A stretch of 64,000 nucleotides of DNA from Anthracocystis setariae. Taxonomy: Eukaryota; Basidiomycota; Ustilaginomycetes; Ustilaginales; Ustilaginaceae. Each line of letters begins with the position of its first letter. The stretch's first letter is position 1. Positions 30,226 to 39,765 of this stretch are shown piece by piece. The position numbers and the translations under genes were made by a program. The stretch lies in the NCBI GenBank assembly GCA_928724745.1, contig CAKMXJ010000001.1:434001-498000 (forward strand). The letters run 5' to 3'. The notes beneath the pieces are model-generated. The model was not told the DNA's origin, made no database searches, and saw nothing but the letters and a program-made list of their open reading frames with translations.

Positions 30226-31953
30226 CTTGTTGGTGACTTTGCCTTGTATGAGGTGCTGGGAAGATGTATTTGGCTAGCAGCGAATGTGGTAGCGAAACCG
30301 CCTCGACGAGCGGATGCAGACCTGTTCGTCCGTTTCTAGTCGCACGGCGCGATACTGTGACCGGTGGTGAGATCGGCTCGAACCAAGATGGAATTGAGGC
30401 GGGAGATATATGGTGGTGGTGGTGGTGGTGGTGGGAGAAGAGGAGACACGTCGGCAAGACGAGAGTTGCTGTTGGGGAACGAGGCTGGGGCAAGCCGAGT
30501 TGAGTCGAGTGAAGTGTCTCGGGTGTCAGAATGCTTCAGATGCCTGTCTAGATCGATTGGATTGGCTGCATAAGTTGGGTCAGAAGGCATTTCGACCAGC
30601 CCATAAAGAAATTCCTTGCGCCCAGGAGCGGAGCGGAGAATCCGAAAGTCGAAATAGGGACAGTGCGGTGATGGAAGTGGAGACTTTTCACAGGCGTTTA
30701 CAGAGCAGAAGTGGTGTTAGGCGAAACTGCGGGGCGGAATCAAATACTACTCTACTACACTAACTGTAGAAAGGAGCGGATCGTGAATTGAGCAACCGGT
30801 GGGCATCCGCGTCAGAAGACCTCGAGCAAGGCGATTCAAGATGCAACAATCAAAGGGACCCACAAACTCTGCGCTCTGGAACTAGATCAGTGTTGAAGAA
30901 GAAGCGTCGAGATGCGATGGTTGAAAGCCTATGGTGGCTGCCGGTAGATGCAATCGACTGCAGCCATCTTCTTGCAGAAAGAGACACTTGGCTACGGTAA
31001 GCAACAGCGCGGGGAAAGAGGCAGCCGTTTGCACTGCCTTCCTGGCGTCTTCCATACGCCTGCAGCATTACAGTAGAATACAGTTGGCGCGCTGCAGGAA
31101 AAAGTCCGATCAATATTGTATTTGACGTTTTTTTTTTTTTTTTTTTTTTTTGTTTTCAGTCTGTATGCAGGATAATGCACTCGGCGACTTAAACTGGCGT
31201 TGACCCGTCCCTGACGACTCTATGTGAGACAGCCTCGTATCACGCTGTACTGCACTGTAGGAGCAAGAGTGAGACAAAACAGCAGACCGGTAGCAAGATT
31301 AGGCGGTGATCGATTATCGCCCCCTTGTAACGATATGGCGCATCCTTTCAACGAAGAAGAAGAAAAGGTCTGCTAGCGTTGCATTCCAGAGCCTTGACCC
31401 TATGCAGCTGGAATTGAGCCCACATCGAGCGGATGCGTTGCAGTCAACAAGCTATGACTGAGCCAAGAAACTGTTGAATGCATTTTCCGAGATCGCATGA
31501 ACCGATAATGGATCAGACCATGCGGTGTGATCTCGTTATTATACTGTATTGCAGCAATCCGACCAATCCTCATCACGGACAAATTAGAATCGGTACGGCA
31601 CAGCTTGCGGGGAAATCGATGGCTGCAACCACAAGCACACGCTCCTCTCTTGCCGTCTCATGCCGTTGCGCGAGAGTCGATCCATCCCTCTCCCACTCTC
31701 TTCCGATATCTGCGTTCAACGCACAGCATGAGCCGACCTACTTCAATAGTCAGCAGCGGTCGAGCTACGCATCATTCAAACCACCTTGCTCGATATTGAT
31801 CCTGATGGCGTGGTGGCAATGTAGGTAAAGATCACAACCACGCTGAGACGTTTGATGAGTCGGAACCAAAGATTGCCTATGCTAGTCTAAGTGAGGTTGG
31901 ATTAAGACAGAGAGAGGAGATGCTGGTATGAACAATGTGCTGGCGGTTAAAAC
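30226..31953. other. Intergenic region, 1.7 kb
   Basis: Lies upstream of the PXB/DUF3818 gene and downstream of NOP7 (both minus). It contains a GGT microsatellite at about 30411-30433, a T24 run at 31128-31151 and a tRNA-like B-box segment near 31420 that does not fold properly. No credible gene. Confidence 0.5.
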
Positions 31954-33990
31954 TCACTTGCCACCCTTGACAGCCTTCTTGTTGAGCGCCTTCTTCTTCT
32001 GTTGCAGCTTGGCCGTCTCATCGGCACGCTTGCCCGAGCTGTAGTTGAGCTTCTCGTACAACTTGCGCTGGCGGTTGCTCATCATCATCTTGGACATCTC
32101 CTTGGCCTCCTGCTCCTCGGTCTTTCGTGTAGACACCAAACTGCCAGACTTCTTGCTGGTCTTCTTGGCCTGTTTGAGTGCAGCAGAGTGCTTGCGACGC
32201 ATCTCCTCCAGCGCATCCTCACCGCCAGCAGCTTCGGCTTCGAGCTCGGCTGCATCCAGAAGACCGGCCTCGGCAGAATCGATGGGATCAGCAAGCAAAG
32301 CTGCCAGTGCGGGGCGCAATGTCTCGGAAGACTTCGTTCTTGTTTCCGCGTCGTCATCCATGTCCTCGTCCTCTTCAGCGTCGACATCCTCATCCTCATC
32401 ATCGTCGTCCTCGTCCTCGTCCTCGTCATCCTCAGAAGCAACCGCAGCAGCATCGGCCTCGAGACCGAGCTGCTCTCTTGCCTCCTCAGGAACGTAACCA
32501 CCACGACGCGCCACCTCGGCATCGTCGACGAAGGGACTCAAATGTGGTGGCAAGGTTTGGCCAGGACCATAGGGCCCAGCAGGTAGCAACTTCCTTGCGT
32601 TGGCGCAGTCCACGATGTATTGGGGCTGCACAAAGACACGCTTGCCTGCGTATCGCTTCATGCCGCTGGCTGGCACTGGCCTGTCGATAATGTGATGTGT
32701 GATCCTGGCATCGTCTTCGTCCACCGCACTTCCTAGACCGGCCACCATGTCCCAACCGATACGCCCTGGAAGCGCACCGAACGATCGCAAAACAAACTCG
32801 ATCACAGATCGTGGGCACTCTCGTGAAATGTAGAAGACGTAGGGTGTGAAGAGACCATTAGCGGTACCTTCGCTTGCTGCAGAGGCAGCCTGGATCTCGT
32901 CGAATGTGGTCAAAGGTGCTGTCGATTCTTGCTCTTCCGCCGACTTGGATGGCTGCTCGACAAATCCTTCGTCCTGCTCTTCGACCTTGTCATCCTCGTC
33001 TAGGTCCTGGTCCTGCTCTTCAACATCAGCCACGTTGTTGGATTTCGAGATGGCTTTGATTTGCTTCTTGACATCCTTGGCTGACACCCTCTTGCCCGAA
33101 GCAGTGATGACGGTAGACGACGATGATGCCGCGCCGTTGGTGACGGCCGCAGTCGTTGTGTTTTCGCCTCGGAGCACAGCAGCGCTGGCAGGGTCGAGAC
33201 TGAGCGCGCCGAAGCCAGCTGCCTGCTCATCTTTGGATGCATCGAACTTGGGTGGGTAGACGAGGTTCTCGTCCGTGTAGAGTTTGAACAGAACGAATCC
33301 GAGAAGGGTTTGGTAAAGTTCGAGGAAAGTGTACATGATACGGAAGTCGATGTCCGAAGGAATGTGTTGGGTGAACAGATAAGGGACGAGCCAGGTGATG
33401 GTCTCGCCCTGAACCTCGGCCTGGAAGTAGATACCCTTGATGCTGAGGAAAACCTTCTTGAGCGCCTTGGTCTTCATGACATAGAGCTGCCACTCGGCAC
33501 AGAGACGCGAGCAGGTAGCAATCACATCAGCAGAGACCTTGTCGGTGGCTGGCAAGTTGGCAAAGAGCGTGAGCAGCGAGAGCGCATCGTCGATGTCCTT
33601 GAGCGAGTCACGAAAAGTAGGGTAGCGCTCCTTGATGATGTGATCGAGACGGTAGGTGGGCTTGTTTTCATCGAGGTTCTTGGCAGCGGCCCACTCCCTT
33701 CGACCAATAGCACGCGAAAGCTTCTTTGCGAAAGTCTTGTGGTCGCGCAGAGACTGCAATACAGGCTCGTGCTGGAGATATGCGATGTCCTTGGCGAAGA
33801 AGAAGGTGGTAGGAGCAGTGGAACCCTTGTTGGCCTTGCGAACACTCTTGGGCTGACGAGGGAAGATCCCTTTGAGGATGCAGAGACGACGGAAGTCGGC
33901 GAGCGTCACCTGCAGCTTCTTGATGGCCTGGTTTCGGGTAACATAGTTCTTAGCCGCACCAGACTTTCCCTTTTGCTTCATCTTGGCCAT
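31954..33990 (-). CDS. NOP7: Pescadillo homolog NOP7, 60S ribosome assembly factor
   Basis: Single exon, 678 residues from the ATG at 33990, chosen because Pescadillo proteins begin near the K-Q-K-G-K-S-G block seen here (MKQKGKSGAAKNYVTRNQA). The Pescadillo N domain follows: LCILKGIFPRQPK and KTFAKKLSRAIGRREW, then KGIYFQAEVQGETITWLVPY. A BRCT domain at about residues 375-500 has PYVFYISRECPR, GALPGRIGWD and FVQPQYIVDCANARKLLP. After it comes a long acidic tract and a basic coiled-coil tail. Known role: part of the PeBoW/Nop7-Erb1-Ytm1 complex in nucleolar pre-rRNA processing. CACGTG and AAAATTT elements lie 315-360 bp upstream. Confidence 0.96.
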   Translation of the reverse strand: MAKMKQKGKSGAAKNYVTRNQAIKKLQVTLADFRRLCILKGIFPRQPKSVRKANKGSTAPTTFFFAKDIAYLQHEPVLQSLRDHKTFAKKLSRAIGRREWAAAKNLDENKPTYRLDHIIKERYPTFRDSLKDIDDALSLLTLFANLPATDKVSADVIATCSRLCAEWQLYVMKTKALKKVFLSIKGIYFQAEVQGETITWLVPYLFTQHIPSDIDFRIMYTFLELYQTLLGFVLFKLYTDENLVYPPKFDASKDEQAAGFGALSLDPASAAVLRGENTTTAAVTNGAASSSSTVITASGKRVSAKDVKKQIKAISKSNNVADVEEQDQDLDEDDKVEEQDEGFVEQPSKSAEEQESTAPLTTFDEIQAASAASEGTANGLFTPYVFYISRECPRSVIEFVLRSFGALPGRIGWDMVAGLGSAVDEDDARITHHIIDRPVPASGMKRYAGKRVFVQPQYIVDCANARKLLPAGPYGPGQTLPPHLSPFVDDAEVARRGGYVPEEAREQLGLEADAAAVASEDDEDEDEDDDDEDEDVDAEEDEDMDDDAETRTKSSETLRPALAALLADPIDSAEAGLLDAAELEAEAAGGEDALEEMRRKHSAALKQAKKTSKKSGSLVSTRKTEEQEAKEMSKMMMSNRQRKLYEKLNYSSGKRADETAKLQQKKKALNKKAVKGGK

Positions 33991-34304
33991 CTTGGGCGAG
34001 ATCAAAGACGGTGAGCGGATCACAGGAGGAGATCGGAATCGGTTGAGGCAGCTTTAGCGTCAAGAAGACGTGTCGAAGGACAGAAGCAACGCTTGGTCTG
34101 CGATTCGTAGAAGAGTAAGTTTGCTCTTCCGATATTATGTAGAACAATACGAGAGTGAGGACGTTGGAGGGATACGAGATGGACGAGATTCCGGATAGAT
34201 TCAGAGAAAAGCAACCTTCTTGCCAGGGTTTCGGAGAGCCCAAGGAAAAAGGGCTTGTGGAGCGCAGTCGGTCGCTTAAGGGTTCTTGGGTGGCCTGTCA
34301 ACTC

Positions 34305-34351
34305 AAAATTTCGTGGAATTTCTGCAAAAATTTCCTTTTTTCTTTCACGTG
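34305..34351. promoter_or_regulatory. AAAATTT / CACGTG elements upstream of NOP7
   Basis: AAAATTT at 34305-34311, AAAAATTT at 34326-34333 and CACGTG at 34346-34351. The AAAATTT type resembles the ribosomal-RNA-processing element (RRPE) of ascomycete ribosome-biogenesis genes. A regulatory role here is an inference from position and recurrence near LTV1 and RPL22/CBF5. Confidence 0.4.
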
Positions 34352-35556
34352 ACCGATAGCCTGCGCCACCATCTCCCGATTTCCGAAAGCGTCAAATACG
34401 CGAAGCCTAACAGTACACCTTCGAGTTGAACACCTCGTTGGCGTTCACCCTATCGCATGAGGTGCTCTTACAGTACCGCATCTGCTGCAGTCCTTCCAAG
34501 TGATCACTACCGAGGTATCCGGGCCGGTTGCAGAAGTCGAACCACAAGGTGCTACTCAGCTCACTATGGTCGCCAGCTCAGCATGGGCTCGTCGCTTTTC
34601 GATGACGAGCATGGACGACGCTGGTCCACACAGGGGAAGCGAGGCGGACGTGTGCATCCACTGTACTTGTATTCCCTCACGCGATGCGCTCCTTGCAGCT
34701 GTGCCTGTACTGTACAATGCTGAACTGTGCTTAAAGCAAGCCTAACCCACACAAGATGCCGTGGTCTGCACAGTATCACAACGGCGATTCCCTGGCATGC
34801 ATTTCAAGTGACATGCTGCTGCACTCCAGTTGCAGTAGTTTTGCAGGAGCTGCGCGATGCATTGTGTCGACGCGATTCCGGCTGTTTGGCCTTACTTACT
34901 GATGCCAATCCAACAACACCTTTTAGAGAAGCCAAAGGGACAATGCCACGGAGCGATGCTGCAACATTGACACTCCGACACCGACGCCTGCTGTACACTC
35001 GCTTCTTTTCTTCGCTCTATGGTTTCTCGATTCTAGTTGTTGAACCTGCTTGCTGTCTATGCAGGTTTGGCCAAGACTTTGTACGGCTGAGTTTGGCTGA
35101 TGACACTTTCTCCGTGGTGTTCTTTTTGACAGCTTTTTCTTCCTTGCTTTTCATGTCGCTGGACGCCGTCTGTCCGCTGCCTTGCGACAACCCGTGTAGC
35201 GTTGCAGATGTCTTGCTCTCTTGGGATGCGACCTTGCCGTCCAGCTGGCTCATAGCAACGGTGCGATTCAAAGCCACGACGACTGACCCGATCTATGGAG
35301 TCGAGGTACTGTACCGGTACAGTAAAGAGCAAAGTCTTCCTAGCGCCGATCGCTGAGCAGCAGTAGTGTTCCTCAGCTGATCGCTGGCGGAGAAGAGGCA
35401 ACAGAATGACAGCGAGGCTTGGAACCCAGACTTGAACGAGAATGTTACAGCGCGGTGCAGCGCGTCAGACGGGGCTTAGGGCTACTGCTACTGCTGCAAT
35501 TAGGTGAACTCAAGGTGCACGCATGGCCGCATAGCAAAGTGCATCTTTGGAATTCG

Positions 35557-35582
35557 AAAAAAAAAAAAAAAAAAAAAAAAAA
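35557..35582. repeat. Poly(A) tract, 26 bp
   Basis: Uninterrupted A run in the NOP7-GPI protein spacer. No flanking direct repeats or coding remnant were seen to mark it as a retroposed copy. Confidence 0.9.
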
Positions 35583-36352
35583 GTTGTCCTGTGTAGCCGA
35601 GTAAGGCACGGCGGGAGCGGCGTGCTTGCAGATCCCGTTTGGCAATTTTCGTTTTGATCCAAAGGCTCGTCTGCAGGGGGGCTATCTTGTTGTGGTGTTG
35701 ATTTCTTTGGTGTTTTTTATTTAATGATTAATTGTTATTGATTGTTTTTTCAAGTGTTGTTCTCCCACCGCGCACTGTGGTTTAGAAATTTGGAGATCGA
35801 CATGCAGTACTCACACTGTGCTGCATACAGTAGATCGACGTTCTAAGAAATGACCCCGCGAGGTTCCTGACACGCTGCCCTTTCTACATGCACTTTGGTC
35901 CAGTTTAGTACAGGACAGTACAGTACAGCACAGCACAGCACAGCACAGCACAGGATCAAAGAGCTGAAAGCAACACACTAAGTGCAGGCCAGCAGATGTC
36001 CCCCTATTTTTTTGGTCGTCGATACTGTGCTCCTGTACAGGTCTTCGAGTTTGACCACGGTGCTCCGAACTTTACAGTGTCGCCTCTGCCCGCCAAATCA
36101 TCCCCATCTTGACATTCCTTTGTTCCCCGTCCTCCTTCTTGCCTACTTCATCCATCAACCCTCCCTCCAACTTTGCTCCCCTTCCAGTTATACTTTCCCC
36201 CTCTCACCGTCGTCACTCTTTTGACTTTCAACTTGCATCTCCTCGACCGCTCAACCGTCACTACCAACAGCCTCAGTCTTGCGTCCTTGCCTGCTTTCTC
36301 ATTTGCATTGCTTCAGTCCTTTCCAACATCCCCAAGTCGCGCGATCATCAAA

Positions 36353-37123
36353 ATGAAGTTCTTCTCCGCTGCCCTCGTTGCGCTTTCTAGCGCCTCCTTG
36401 GCCGTTGCTGGCCTGATCGAGCGACAGGCAAGTGGCTCCTCTTCGACCGTCTCGCCCCTCACCCCCGCACTTACACCGGAGGGATCGCCTCTGACGATCC
36501 AGTGGGACACCACCACCAACCAGGCCTGGAAGAGCATGGAGATCAAATTCATGACGGGCTCCAACCAAAACATGACCGAGCTCTTCACCGTCGCTACTGG
36601 CATTGACGGTACTTCGGCCGGTGCTGGCAAGCTCCTCTGGACTGCTCCCAACGTGTCGCCTACCTCTGCTATTTACTTCTTCCAGTTCACGCACAGTGGC
36701 CAGGACCCTACCTGGACCACTCGATTCGGTATTGCCGACGCCAGCGGTAACCTCAGCCCTCCTCCGTACGCCAACCAGCCAGAAGGACCCGCGATCCCCT
36801 GGGGTCAGGGCAGGATTGTCTCGGGTGCTGTCACGGCCTCTGGTTCGTCTGGTTCGTCGTCGACTTCCAGCTCGGCCACAGCTAGCTCTGCTTCGTCTTC
36901 GTCTTCGGCTTCGGCTTCAGCTTCGTCCGCTTCCGCTAGCATGACGAGCTCGATGGGCTCGTCGAGCACCAGCTCGGGATCGAGTGCTTCGCAGACTTCG
37001 AGTAGCTCGTCGAGCTCTAGCAGTAGCGGCCAGACCAAGTCTTCTGCCTCCACAGCTCGTGTTGGCTCGGCTGCCATGGTGGGCTGCGTGGTTGCTGCTA
37101 TTGCCGGTAGCATGATTCTTTAG
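36353..37123 (+). CDS. Ser-rich GPI-anchored cell-surface protein, KRE9/KNH1-like N domain
   Basis: Single exon of 256 residues. It starts with a signal peptide (MKFFSAALVALSSASLAVAG) and a probable Kex2-type junction (IERQ). Residues about 30-130 form a KRE9/KNH1-like beta domain: PLTIQWDTTTNQAW, IKFMTGSNQNM, KLLWTAPNVSPTS and YFFQFTHSG. Residues about 155-235 are almost pure Ser/Ala/Thr, expected to be O-mannosylated. The C-terminal end VGCVVAAIAGSMIL is hydrophobic, as in GPI attachment signals. Members sit in the cell wall or plasma membrane and have been tied to beta-1,6-glucan assembly in yeast; that role is an inference here. Confidence 0.88.
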   Translation: MKFFSAALVALSSASLAVAGLIERQASGSSSTVSPLTPALTPEGSPLTIQWDTTTNQAWKSMEIKFMTGSNQNMTELFTVATGIDGTSAGAGKLLWTAPNVSPTSAIYFFQFTHSGQDPTWTTRFGIADASGNLSPPPYANQPEGPAIPWGQGRIVSGAVTASGSSGSSSTSSSATASSASSSSSASASASSASASMTSSMGSSSTSSGSSASQTSSSSSSSSSSGQTKSSASTARVGSAAMVGCVVAAIAGSMIL

Positions 37124-38607
37124 ACGTTTCGAGGATGCTGACGAGCGCTGTGATAGCGCCGTTCGACTCTCCGACGGACTCTATCTTTGTAAGACGGTTG
37201 TCACTCTGTGGCTTGTGTTCCAAGACGCAGCCACCGTCAAAGCCGTCTGTGTCTGCTTGCATCTCAATCTTGGCTTCTCGTTCCTTGTACCCACTTTGCC
37301 TGTTTGTTTCTCGCTCGCATTAGCAATGGAAACGTGCTCTCTGCTACGCATCGATCATGATTGCTTGTGCGTGTGTGACACTGTGTGCGCGCACAGTTGT
37401 CAGATCCTCTTCCAAGGGTTGAACTGCTCACCACAGCTGTAAGAAAGGTAGGGGTTAGCAGACACCCTCCCGATTTTAGTGCATTTTTTGCACCTCTTTT
37501 TTTGCAGCACATTTTTCTTTCCATTTTCCAAAATGGTTTTGTGCCAAATCAGAAAACCAGGATGATCGCCTGTGTGCGGTACCACACTGTTTAAGCAAAT
37601 GAACATTTTGGCCGCACACGAGCCTTCGCACCTCTCTTCGAACTCTTCGTCGGACATGCACTTTGGTTTCTGATACGGTTCTACCTGGACAGTACAGAGT
37701 GCTTTAGAAAGCATAACCGAAAGCCGAACGTGGACGACGTAAGGTCTGCGAACTCCACATCCGTATCGGACATAAGTTAGATTAGCCGCCGGGCCGGGGG
37801 GTTTTTTTTTTGGACCATACGCCTCTGTAGGCTTAGCTCGACTTCAAGGCACCACAATCAAGGAAGTCTGACATCGGAATCCCTGACTGTGTCTTGCTTC
37901 AGCTGATCAATGGATTCCTGGTTCCCAACAACGATGCCGAAGTCCGAAATAAAGTCCAAGGTCCAATGAAAACACTTGTTGCGACTGGACAGCCAAAGTT
38001 GGCAGGATGCCGTGGAGATGGCAGGCTAACGGCCGTATTCGCGCGGGAATCCCGATCGTTTGAATTCGCTCTCATCTTTTTTTATTTTTATTTTTATTTT
38101 TTTATTTTTTTTTTCTTTTTGTGGGTGTGGCCGGTTGAACTTGCGAATGCAACAGACACGACGATTCGTCACTACTCTTGACAAAAAAAAAAAAAATTGA
38201 CCGTTGGAACGTGGAATCGGTTGACGAGCAGTATCGGACTACAAATGGGCCGGATCACACTCAACCCGCTTGATCAGGAAGCTTAGCCCAACAACTTTGA
38301 TCGAACCACACAGGGGATCCACTAACGTCAAAGAATGGCCTAGAGAGATGAGAAGCAAGTCCAGAGACGCAGCACAAGACACCTACAGACAGCCGAGTGT
38401 GCGACGCCGCTCGCTGGACAGAACCGGTACTGCAAGAGTAATCACTACACCGTATCATAGTTCTGTAGCTGTTGAGAGGGAGGCGGATTCAAGAAAAAGC
38501 CGAGCTTTGCAAGCAAAATTGATCACCCTGTCTAAAATTCAAGTTTCCGGTAGTGAGAGAGAGGAGAGGGAAAGAGTAAGGGAAAGAGTAAGAGAAAGAG
38601 AGAGAGC

Positions 38608-38638
<31 letters not shown>

Positions 38639-39765
38639 CGTGAGAGGAAGCGACGAATTTTTGGCAAGATGGTCCGAACGCCATTTAACCAACTGCATTC
38701 AATTTTTGCACCGGCACTACGTCTCTGTCTAGTTTCTGTCTCTCTTGCTCTTTTACGGGCGGCGCGTGACGCTCCAGTAGTGAGCGCTGCTGCTTTTGCC
38801 GCTGCAAATGCTGTCCGCGGCTGCTTCGGCCTCTGCTGTTTCCGGCTACTGGAGCTACAGAGTCAGCCTACTATTATGTATTATTATTATTAATAATACT
38901 GTACCGTGAGTACTGTAGTGAGTCTGCGGTTACCTTGCTCGCGGTCTGCTGCCCCATTCTGGCTTTAAGCGTTGCGCTGACGCCGTCTTCGGTTCCATTC
39001 GTTTTTCGCCTCAGTCTCACTTTGAGCTCAAGCAGTACAGACCAGACCAGACCAGACCAAGCGATTCAATCAAGACTCGATTCATCTGCCTGCTGCTTGC
39101 TCTCCTCCACCTTGTCTCCGGCTCATCCTTACCTCCATCCACCGATCTTCACCGCGTTTCATTTCGTAGCTTGCTTCGTCTTTCCTTCACCTTGTTCGTC
39201 ACCCTTCACAAGGTCTGCATTCTGGAGCTGCCGTTTCCGTTTGACGGCGTTTACACCAAGGCTTCCTTCACCCACCCTATCCTTTCGATACGCATTTCGT
39301 CGGATTTGTATCGCCCGACGCACATTTGCCAATCTCTCGACGCATTCATAAGCTCAGAACGTCTTCCCGTCGGCATACGGACATCCTCTGTTGCAGTTGT
39401 GTGGATCCTTAACCTTATACCCGCTCTATCACGCTTTACGGCTCGAGGATAAAGCTTCTCGTTCCACCGATCCCCCCCCAACCGTCGAGACGAGTACTTC
39501 AATCAGTCTTGGCCTCCAATTCCAGCCTTGACCCTTGACCACAACATCTAGTCTCTGATCCCGGCCCAGCCTCGTCGCTTGTCTAGGTCCAGAACTAGTT
39601 TGGATCCTGTGTCGAGCATCTCAGTTCCGATCTCGAGAATTTGTTTCCGCACAGTCTAGAGCGCGCATCGTCCAACCGAACAGGCATCCAATCATCCAAT
39701 CGACTTGGTCTGTCTCGTTGCTGCAATAGCTACGACGGCAAAGCTCAGATTACACCTCTTCCACC
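37124..39765. other. Intergenic region, 2.6 kb, with a long kinase leader
   Basis: Between two + strand genes. It holds a T-rich run near 38076-38120, a (GA)n block near 38600-38630, an ATT/TAA block near 38875-38897, and a CT-rich stretch from about 39000 to the kinase ATG that looks like a transcribed leader. A Cys-rich minus-strand frame at 37400-37714 is described among the findings but not called as a gene. Confidence 0.5.

Larger units (their letters stand above)
33991..36352. other. Long divergent intergenic region
   Basis: About 2.4 kb between NOP7 (-) and the GPI-type protein gene (+). It contains the NOP7 upstream elements, an 18-bp perfect palindrome built from TACTGTAC at 35307-35324, an A26 run at 35557-35582 and CAGTA/CAGCA tandem repeats at about 35905-35952. 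A 209-codon open frame at 34727-35356 begins without ATG and has no recognisable content. Confidence 0.5.

Noticed and set aside
31410..31480. tRNA-like segment on the minus strand with a TGGCTCAGT A-box and GGCTCAATTCC B-box look
   Set aside because: The T-stem has a mismatch, the T-loop lacks the usual TTC start, and no 5' strand pairs with the expected acceptor stem.
34727..35356. 209-codon + strand open frame in the NOP7-GPI spacer
   Set aside because: Begins at a GTG, has no family features, and its composition matches surrounding noncoding DNA.
35557..35582. A26 run as the tail of a retroposed LINE or processed gene
   Set aside because: No target duplication or coding remnant next to it.
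38270..38893. 207-codon + strand frame with an Arg/Glu repeat block
   Set aside because: The repeat is a (GA)n microsatellite translated; no homologous domain and no good start context.
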